DNA from: Verrucomicrobiota bacterium
GTDB lineage: Bacteria; Verrucomicrobiota; Verrucomicrobiia; Limisphaerales; J093
Length of the DNA: 64,000 nucleotides
Assembly (NCBI GenBank): GCA_027493615.1
Contig: JAOSKK010000038.1
Location: 806,001 to 870,000 of the forward strand
Direction: 5' to 3'
Within the stretch, counting starts at the first letter, position 1, and each line of letters starts with the position of its first letter. Below the pieces are notes generated by a model. It searched no databases. It was not told the DNA's origin and saw only the letters and a list, made by a program, of their open reading frames with translations. This document shows positions 56,713-64,000 of this stretch, piece by piece. A program made the position numbers and the translations under genes.

Positions 56713-57193
56713 TCAGGCCCCTTCGCCGCAGCCAGCACTTCGGCCGCGTGTTGCTCCGGCTTGACCTGCGGCCAGATGCGCCGGATCCGCCCGTCGGGAC
56801 CAATCAGGAACGTCACCCGGTGCGTGCCCTGGTACTTCCGCCCCATGAAGGTTTTCTCCCCCAGACGCCGTACGCGGTGACGATGCGCTTGTCTTCGTCG
56901 GCCAGCAACGGGAACGGCAGCTTGAACTTCTCCGCGAACTTCGCGTGCGACTTCACGGGGTCGGTGCTGACGCCCAGCACGACCACGCCGGCCTGTTCGA
57001 AGGCCTTCCAGCCGTCGCGAAATCCGCACGCCTCCTTCGTGCACCCCGGGGTGTCGTCCTTGGGATAGAAGTACAGCACGACCTGACGTCCCTTGAGGTC
57101 CGCCAGCGAGACGGTGTCGCCGTTCTGGGTCACGGCGGAAAACGCCGGGGCGGGATCGCCCACCTTCAGTTTCAACTCGAGTGGTTTGGCCAT
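56713..57193 (-). CDS. bcp: Thioredoxin-dependent peroxiredoxin, BCP/PrxQ type (two frameshifts)
   Basis: Reduces hydroperoxides using thioredoxin. LYFYPKDDTPGCTKEACGFR carries the peroxidatic C51 and resolving C56. The middle is VVVLGVSTDPVKSHAKFAEK and the end, in a second frame, is GRKYQGTHRVTFLIGPDGRI. One base at the five-C run 56858-56862 joins them. A further slip at the run of four near 56718 would end the protein at TGA 56713, about the normal 160 residues. Without that slip the frame runs through the family E repeat for hundreds of codons. Confidence 0.85.
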
Positions 57194-57330
57194 GGTCAAC
57201 GCCGCAACGCGGACCGTCCTTGTTGCGCGGCAGGCAAGATGCCGTGGGCGGGGCGGGGCGCCAAGGAGAAGCGACCGCTTCCTTCTCGACCGCTTCCGGG
57301 AAGCGGGCTGTTCCTCTTGGACCTGCCCAG

Positions 57331-57383
57331 GGGCCATGAACCGCGGAGGGTGCAGGCTGGAAGCCCGCACCACAGGTTCATGG
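57331..57383. repeat. Repeat family F
   Basis: GGGGCCATGAACCGCGGAGG then GTGCAGGCTGGAAGCCCGCA and CCACAGGTTCATGG. It is preceded by GGGCTGTTCCTCTTGGACCT, which also recurs near 41443 and in part near 60480. It is in a 290-base gap without a gene. Confidence 0.75.
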
Positions 57384-57482
57384 AATGGACGGTGCGCCGG
57401 TCCGCGGTCAGCCACCGCGAACCGGCGCGCACGTTGTCCAACAACCGCCAGCCTTTCCGGGCCGGCCGGCGAATGATCCGGG

Positions 57483-60426
57483 CTAGCGGCGGGCGCGGTA
57501 GAACCGGGCACCTTCCGCCGGCGCGGTCTTGTGGGGGGACGTGGCTCCCTCGACCGCGGACCAGGGGCCGTTGACGGCGGGGGCGGCTTCGAGGACGCCC
57601 GCGGTCCAGGCGACTTCGACCTCGGCACCGGAGCGGGCGATGGTCAGCGACGGCGCCTGACCCCCCACCGGTTCACTGTAGCCGAAGGCGCGCGGCAGGG
57701 TGTTGTTGTAGCCGGACTTGCTGAGGTAGAAGTCGTCAAACCAGGCGCTCTCGCCCGTGTTGTTGCCGGCCACGAACAGCTTGTCGAGGTCCGGCGTCAT
57801 GGCGCCGAGGATGACGTCCGGCGTGAAGGGATCCCGGTCGCTGAGGTACTCGGTGAAGAGGGTCGTGCGGGCGGCATCCCCTCCTTCTGGAGGTAGACCG
57901 AGAAGATGTCGTAGGGCGAGGCCGGGTCGCTCATGGGCACGTTGCGGATGTCGATCCACACCGCGTAAACGGCGTTGCGCGCCAGCGGATCGAGGCCGTA
58001 CTCGATGGGGAACCGACGCCGTTGCGGACCCCGGGGAACCAGTCGACCAGGGTGGTGTCGTGGTTGGCGTAGAAGACGGGGCCGATGTTGCTCTCGGCAT
58101 CGCCATACGCGCGGATGTTCTTGTCCGTCAGACCGAGGATGTGCTGGAGCGCCGCGGTGGGTTGTCCGCGCGGCATCATGCGGAAGAACAGGGTGCGCTG
58201 CTGGCCTTCGGTGATCCTGAGCGAGCCCAGCGCGAGCAGGGCGGCGCTGTCGGTGCTGCGGATGCTCAACAGGCGGTTGCCCTGCAGGTCCTCCACCTGG
58301 GCAAAGTCGCCGCGCAGATCCCGCCACCAACCCGTGGCCGACAGGGGTCCGACCGTGTAGCGGTCGAAGTTGTCGACCAGGGTCCAGTTCGCGGCCACGC
58401 CGTCGATGACGGTGACGGTGGTCTGCGCCGTGAGGATCTCCGCCCCACGTTGGATGGTGAGGGTGTAGGTGGTGGTCTGGTCCGGGGTGACCGTCCGGTT
58501 GCCGGCGCCGGCAATGGTCTGGGCGGTGACGTCGCCGAGGCCGGGCGTGATGGTGATCTGGGTGGCGCTCTTGCTCACATCCCAGCGCAGGGTTACCGAG
58601 TCGCCGGCGGCGACGGCGGGGAGGTCGGGTTTGAAGAGGTTGATCGCCAGGGGCTGGACCTCGGCCGGCGGCGTGGGCATGACAGCCGTGGCGAGCAACT
58701 GAACCTCGGCTTCGCTCAAGGCACGATTCCAGATCACGACGTCGTCAATCTGGCCCGTGAACCAGGCCGAGGGCGTTGCCCGGAGGATGCCGCCGATCGT
58801 CGTGGTATCGAGCGTCAACGGCCGGACCGGTCCGAGCACGATGTCATCGAGCATGCCGTCGATGTACATGACCGCGGTCATGACGCCGCTGATCTCCCGC
58901 TGGACATAGGCGATATGGTGCCAGGTGTCGTCGAAGGCGATGCCCGTCGAGTGGCGGTGATCCCCGCTGGTGGCGCCGGTGTCGGTGCGGATGTAGCTGT
59001 CCACAGTGCCATCGGCGCCGGTGTTGTGGGTGCCGATGTTGAAGAGGGGTTGGGTATTCTTGGTGGAGCCCTCGGAGAACACACGTTTGTCAGACTGGAT
59101 CGCGCCCTTGACCCAGAGCGAAACCGAGAAGTTGGGGTGCTGGTACATCGGCAGGGCCTCGCCCGGGGCGTGGATGCGGGTGAGCATCGTCTGGCGGTCG
59201 AGGTTGAACTCGAAACAATTGCCCCACTTGCCGGGCTTCACGTCGGCGGCGGTGAGGTTGACGAGGTCGAGGTCGAAGCCGCGCGCGACGTCGGGGGTCT
59301 TGGTGCCTTGCACCTCATCGAGCGGCCAGTAGGCCAGGACGCCGTTGGTGAGGTTGGGTGCCGGTGGTGCGCCGACCTGGAGGACGGCGGCCGCGCTGCT
59401 GGTGGTGCCGGCGGCGTTGCTGACCTGAAGGCGGTATTCGCCCGAGTCGGAGGCCTTAAGGTCGGTCAGCGTCAACGTGGGTCCGTTGGCGCCCGGGACG
59501 AGGGCGTCGCCCTTGTACCATTCGTAGGTGAGCGGCCGGGTGCCGCTGGCGCCTGCGCGCAGGGTGTACGTGTCGCCGACCCAGAGATCGGTCGCGCCAC
59601 TCGGATGCTGGGTGATGGTGGGGGCGAAGGTCGGCACCGGAGTCTGGATGCCGTTGTTCATGACGGCCTGGATCTCGGCGGCCGTGAGGGCGCGCTCCCA
59701 GAGGGCGACGTCGTCGATGGCGCCGGCGAAGTAGGCGCCCACGTTGGCGCCCAAGCCGCGCACGATGGCGCCGATCGAGGTGGTGTCCTGGGCGAACGTG
59801 CCGCGCGTGTACGTGGGCGTCAGGTCCTGCACGCCGTCGATGTAGAGGGTGACGGCGCCGTTGACATCGACCAGGGCGATGTGATGCCACTCACCGTCGA
59901 AGCCGGCGGCGGTCGAGTGGAGGTGGTTCAGTTGCACGCCCCCGGTCGAGTTGCGGAAGAAGAGGTCGACGGTGCCGTCGGTGCCGGCGTTGTGGGTGCC
60001 GATGTTGACCAGCGGGTTGTTGTTGCTGTCGAGGCTGTTGCTTTCGGAGAAGGCCCGGCGATCGCTCTGGCCGGTGCCCACGCCCTTCACCCACAGGGCA
60101 ATCGTGAAGCTCGGGTGCCGGGAGATGGGCAGCCCGGTGTCGACCCCTGGCTCGGTCGTGAACATGGCGTACTGCGTGGCACCGTCGAAGGACATCGCCT
60201 GGCCGCGTTTCCCGGCCACCAGGGCCGAGGGATCCAGAAACCAGAGGGTCAGGTGGTTGCCGCCGACAAGGTCCGGTGTCGTAGACCAGTCGCCTGACAT
60301 GGTGTCCAGCGGGTAGTAGGAGACCAGTCCCTGGCGGACGTCAGCCGCACGGAGGGCGGTCAAGCCCAGGCCCAGGCCCAAAGCCAGGGCGAGACTACCA
60401 GGAAGGAGTTGGTTCTTCATGGCCAT
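57483..60426 (-). CDS. Secreted multidomain LamG/Ig-like protein (two frameshifts)
   Basis: About 980 residues with a signal peptide (LALALGLGLGLTALRAAD). A first LamG/concanavalin-like domain has VSYYPLDTMSGDWSTTPDL and DGEWHHIALVDVNGAVTLYI. An Ig-like domain has YEWYKGDALVPGANGPTLTL and SGEYRLQVSNAAGT. A second LamG has WHHIAYVQREISGVM, and a late beta-sandwich has DRYTVGPLSATGWWRDL. The last 190 residues are in other frames (switches near 58017 and 57892) and read VYAVWIDIRNVPMSDPASP, then VILGAMTPDLDKLFVAGNN to the stop. It is likely an extracellular adhesion or sugar-binding protein. Confidence 0.8.
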
Positions 60427-60785
60427 ATCTTTGTTGTGGTTGCATTGAATCACGTCTCCCGGCCCACAGCGCATGAGCGGGCTGTTCCGGGCTGGTGATG
60501 GCAGAGTTTCGGGCGGCGCAACGTCCGCTGTCCAGTCTCAACGGCGGAAAATGCGGGAAGCCTGCGCCACCGGTGCATGGGGCGCCTCCCTCGGGCTCAG
60601 CCCCATCCCCGATGTTCGCAATCAGCCGGGAATCCAGAATGGCGACTCGCCCCAACGATGCCGGACATCGGGGATGGGAGAGTTGACGGGGTGCCCCTGG
60701 ATCGGCTCAGGGACCACGAGCCGAACTGGAGGGGGCCCTCTCTGCAATCTCCATTCTGCCTTCGGCATTCCGGTTCCTCGGGAGG
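60427..60785. other. 359-base gap with repeat families F and C
   Basis: It contains a degraded F copy around 60475-60585 (GGGCTGTTCCGGGCTGGTGA and GGAAGCCTGCGCCACCGG). It also contains a family C palindrome at 60601-60680 (CCCCATCCCCGATGTTCGCA with GATGCCGGACATCGGGGATG). I see no gene in it. The LamG promoter must lie at its left edge. Confidence 0.6.
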
Positions 60786-62665
60786 GTCAGCGGCTCCAGG
60801 CCTCGAACCAGCGGTCGATCGCCGCGCGGGAGGGGCGTTCGCATGCACCACCACGCGGTAGCGCAGGCGGAGCACCTCCCCGGGAGCAAACACCACCGCG
60901 CCGCCGTCGAGCCAGTTCAGCGGGGTGGGCGAGAAGAAGCCGTAGTCCCGCGTGAACCAGGGCTCGGGGAACCAGCGGTTGGTCGGATGGGACAGGATCG
61001 TCACGCCTTCCGTCACCCCGGCCCGGTTGCCCCGGTAGTCCGCCCAGGGCGCGGGGTGGCCAAAGGTGGCCTTTTCGCCGGTTTCGCCGTGCGCATTCAT
61101 GAGCGTGCCGCCGCCCGTGACAGCCAGGTCGGGGGCCATCCGGGCCGCAAAGAGCGAGTGATTGTTCTGCTCGATTCTGACCGCGGTGCGGGCGGTCAAC
61201 GTGATGTCGAAGTCGAGGAACCTGACGTCAGGATCCGGCGCCGATACGGTGATCCGGCGCACATCGTCAAACGGGGCCTCCGCCCCGGGCCGTTCCCACC
61301 GGCAGGTCTGTTCGAACTCGATGTGTTCCCCGCGGACCGCACCAACCGCACGGCGTGGGACACGATGCGCCCGCGCTCGAGGCCCTCCTGCCAATAGTTG
61401 CCCCCGTTGACCCGGTCGCAGCCAAAGAAGATCGAGCTGTGATGCGGGTAGGGTTCGGTCTGGTGCACGGTGACCGTACGACCGGAACGCGGCCCGAGCA
61501 CGGGGGTAGAAGTACGGATACTTGCTGTCGGGGCCGAAGAGGTACTCGGTGAACGGCGCGTCGTTCACCCGGATGACCACGCGATCCGCCCGGGCCTCGG
61601 CGGTCACCCGTTGGCCCGCTGGTGTTGCCGCGGCGGTCAGCCCGGAGGTCTTGTGGTCTTCGAACCACCGCCCCGGTTCACTCGCGGCATAATCCGCATA
61701 AGCGCGGGCCAACGCGTCGCCATCGGCCGACCCGCGGTGGATCCAGACCCGGTACCCGCAGCGGATGGGTTCGCCCGGCTCGAATGTCTCCGGTTCGACC
61801 CCGGCCAGCCCACGCACAAGACCCCGTAATGCCGGGTCAGCCACATGGGCGGGTAATCGGGGTGACTGGGCGAGATGAAGATCGCCGCTCCGCTCGGGGT
61901 GTCGCGTCCCGCAAAGCGTGCCGAGAGATCAGCCCAGGGCAGCCGGGTCATGGCCAGGTCATCTGGCCCCTGGCCCAGCGGCGTGGTGATCACGGTTTGC
62001 GTGCGCGGCGCGAAGCGCAGGGTCAACCCGCCGTAGCTCTTGCCCTCCGCACCCGCCAGCGTGACGGGCTGCTCCGTCGGTTCCCACACGAACTCGACGT
62101 CCACAGCCCGTCCCTGGGCGGTGGCGCGGTGGATGCGGAACCAGGCCTGCTCGCGCAAGACCCGTTTCGCCCCGACGTACCAGCCGTTCTCGACGCCGAG
62201 AAGGGCGGTGTCGGGGCCTGTCTCCCGCGCGAGCCAGTGTTCGAAGCTCTGGCGCACGCCGCGGAGCATCCAGAGGTCGTGGTGGGCCGTGCCGATCTTC
62301 ACGTGCGGCCAGGCCCAGAACAGACCGCGATGGTGGGTGTGGTCGGCGGGGAAATCGTCCGTCAACACCTCGCCGTCCAGGCCGTACAGGGGATGGATGT
62401 AGGTGCTGCGGGCGCGATCCGCCGGCACGCCCTCGCGGGTCACCACGCCGTGATGGTACACGAGCACGGGCCGATCGCCCTCCCACAGGCCCAGCGATTC
62501 CTCCGAGACCGTCAGGAAACGGAAGGGCGATGCGGAAGCAGGGGCCGGATTCGCCGCGGGGTTGGGCGGTTCTGCCGCCGACCCGTGCCGGCCCAAGGCC
62601 AGGAGCAAGGCAACGAGCGGACCCGCGACGGCGGCCCGGGGGGCCAGGGAGGAGGTGCGTGACAT
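60786..62665 (-). CDS. Tandem DUF6807/PmoA-like secreted protein (four frameshifts)
   Basis: About 625 residues. It has a signal peptide (AAVAGPLVALLLALGRHGSA). A first DUF6807-type domain has VLVYHHGVVTREGVPADRAR, STYIHPLYGLDGEVLTDDFP and ADHTHHRGLFWAWPHVKIG. A second related domain has FTEYLFGPDSKYPYFYP, HQTEPYPHHSSIFFGCDRVN and later FLDFDITLTARTAVRIEQN. Frames change near 61800, 61504, 61330 and 60835, the merged end being WFEAWSR at 60786. The PmoA name (PF14100) is historical and does not imply methane oxidation. The paired HH motifs suggest metal or sugar binding. Confidence 0.75.
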
Positions 62666-62865
62666 AAGGACACTGGTGATGCGTGTGATGGGCCGAGTTT
62701 GCCGTGTCGTCTGGCGATCGCCAAGTACCGAGGCAGGTCACTGGCCACCGCGGGTGAAGCGGCGGGAGATCCGTGCGGGGACGACTGGCACAGTTGGGGA
62801 GGCCGGGCGGCCAGGGAATCGTCGCTTGCCACCTGGGAGGGCGACGGCGGATACTGGCACCCGCT

Positions 62866-64000
62866 ATGGCAGACTTCTTCCAAACGGGCGCGATTGCCAC
62901 GTTGCATCGGCTGGGGAAGCCGGATGTGGCGCGGCTCGAGGCCGAGCTGATCGAGTACACGCAGGAGACGCCGATCGCACTGGTGCTGCCCTGCCACACC
63001 CGCGAACTGGGGTCGCCGGCGTTGCGCCAGATCCTGCGGGAGCTCAAGCAGGTGCCCTATCTCAAGCAGGTGATCGTGGGGGTGGACGGGGCCACGCTGC
63101 GGGACTGGCAACGGGCGCGCAAGCTCTTCGGCGCCCTGCCGCAGCGGCCGGTCCTGCTGTGGAACGACGGCCCGCGCATGCAGCGCTTGTTCGCGAGGCT
63201 GGAGGACGCCGACCTGAGCATCGGGGCTGGCGGCAAGGGCCGGAACGTCTGGCTTTGCTGGGGCTACCTGATCGCGAGCAACCAGGCGCGGATGGCGGCG
63301 ATGCACGACTGCGACATCCTGACCTACAGCCGCGAGATGCTCGCGCGCCTGTGCTACCCGGTGGCGCATCCAAGCCTGGGCTTCGATTTCTGCAAGGGTT
63401 ACTACGCCCGGTGCAGCACCCAGTTGAACGGCCGGGTGATGCGCCTGCTGGTCACCCCGCTGTTGCGCGCCTTGAAGAGCATCGTCGGCCAGGCCCCGTT
63501 CCTCGTGTATCTCGACACCTACCGCTATCCGCTGGCGGGGGAGTTTGCGCTGGACGTGGATCTCGTCCGGCGCAACCGCATCCCCCTTCGACTGGGGCCT
63601 CGAGATCGGCTTGCTGGCCGAGGTGTACCGCAACTGCGCCCCGCGCGCCATCTGCCAGTCCGAGCTGTGCGACAATTACGACCACAAGCACCAGGAGCTG
63701 TCCACGCGTGACCCGGAACGCGGGTTGAATCGGATGGCGGTGGACGTGACCAAGTCCATCTTCGGCCGGATGGCGGCCGAAGGCATCCGGCTCGACGCCG
63801 GCCTGTTCGACACCCTGGCGGTGGCCTACCTGCGGCAGGCCGAGGACATGCTCCGCTTCTATGCCGCGGACGCCGCGGTGAACGGGCTGCGCTTCGCCCG
63901 CCATGACGAGGAGAACGCCGTGGCCACCTTCGCCCGCAGCATCCAGCTCGCGGCGCGCACCTTCCTCAAGGACCCGCTCTGGACGCCCCTCATCCCGAAC
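62866..64000 (+). CDS. Glucosyl-3-phosphoglycerate synthase-like glycosyltransferase (frameshifted, runs off the window)
   Basis: GT-A fold transferase of the GpgS/mannosylglycerate synthase group. ALVLPCHTRELGSPALRQIL opens the nucleotide-binding fold, MHDCDILTYSREMLARL gives the DxD-like site, and later blocks are GRVMRLLVTPLLRALKSIVG, YRYPLAGEFALDVDLVRRN and, in the second frame, DWGLEIGLLAEVYRN and ICQSELCDNYDHKHQELS. Removing one C from the run 63582-63586 joins them. GpgS makes glucosyl-3-phosphoglycerate, precursor of the compatible solute glucosylglycerate. ATG is at 62866; the 3' end is beyond base 64000, so the phosphatase partner is not seen. Confidence 0.8.

Noticed and set aside
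57757..60297. 846-codon plus-strand open frame
   Set aside because: It lies wholly antisense to the LamG/Ig-like gene, is rich in Gly/Val/Arg/Asp with no domain, and is the GC-rich shadow of a real coding frame.
60786..62665. Particulate methane monooxygenase subunit
   Set aside because: The PmoA label of PF14100 is a naming accident; the protein is soluble and exported, without the membrane helices of a true PmoA.

Overview
This is a GC-rich bacterial window that best fits a Verrucomicrobiota genome of the Pedosphaera/Limisphaerales type. The pointers are a DUF1559-like type IV pseudopilin with its GFTLIELLVVIAIIAILAG signature, a PEP-CTERM protein, an ECF sigma factor opening with FPTTHWSVI, a HZS_alpha-like/SUMF1 fusion with CxxCH sites, DUF4838, DUF6807/PmoA-like and LamG secreted proteins, and many short interspersed palindromes. 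Lipid A (lpxB, an LpxL-like acyltransferase) and heptose (gmhA) genes indicate a Gram-negative type envelope. The taxon is inferred from gene content; no rRNA lies in the window.

Layout. 1-3.2 kb is a decayed accessory island: a UvrD helicase relic, an MNT/HEPN toxin-antitoxin pair with a third overlapping ORF, an IS21-type remnant and a Sel1-like repeat gene without a clear start. 3.3-6.9 kb is a minus-strand operon, Gfo/Idh oxidoreductase - lpxB - thiH - thiS, each junction overlapping by 4 bases. 7-15.1 kb holds a secreted FAD oxidoreductase, an aminotransferase, an amidohydrolase, tRNA-Gln(UUG), and a tightly overlapping set of acyl carrier protein, LpxL-like acyltransferase, luciferase-like monooxygenase and ketosynthase that looks like a small unassigned biosynthetic operon. 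15.2-18 kb holds a CPBP protease, a glutaredoxin, a rhodanese and the pseudopilin. 18.1-27.9 kb holds an EF-hand protein coupled to a CehA/McbA-type metallohydrolase, a glycosidase-like secreted protein, glcD, dihydrolipoyl dehydrogenase, the PEP-CTERM protein and a Uma2 gene lying between inverted 20-bp repeats. 28-30.9 kb holds nrdR, an unknown gene, a XerC/D recombinase and gmhA. 31-41.4 kb holds the HZS_alpha/SUMF1 giant, a PQQ-propeller protein, a NIPSNAP protein, rtcB and a heparinase II/III-like protein. 41.7-52.4 kb is mostly housekeeping and regulation: ECF sigma, zwf, a GYF_2/cyclic-nucleotide-binding protein, clpX-clpP, a PhoB/PhoR-like pair, a Prc protease and leuD. 52.8-64 kb holds DUF4838, a Tat-exported Gfo/Idh protein, a peroxiredoxin, a LamG protein, a tandem DUF6807-like protein and the start of a glucosyl-3-phosphoglycerate synthase gene.

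Two window-wide patterns stand out. First, about 20 genes are split by roughly 35 frameshifts, most of them at runs of G or C, and they hit genes expected to be needed (lpxB, clpX, lpdA, prc, thiS, thiH). Indel errors in an error-prone assembly are the likeliest cause, so broken genes are annotated here as single merged coding regions unless other decay is visible. Second, at least five families of short palindromic repeats sit between genes. Three genes read into such repeats and take their stop codon from them, and one repeat ends two convergent genes at once.
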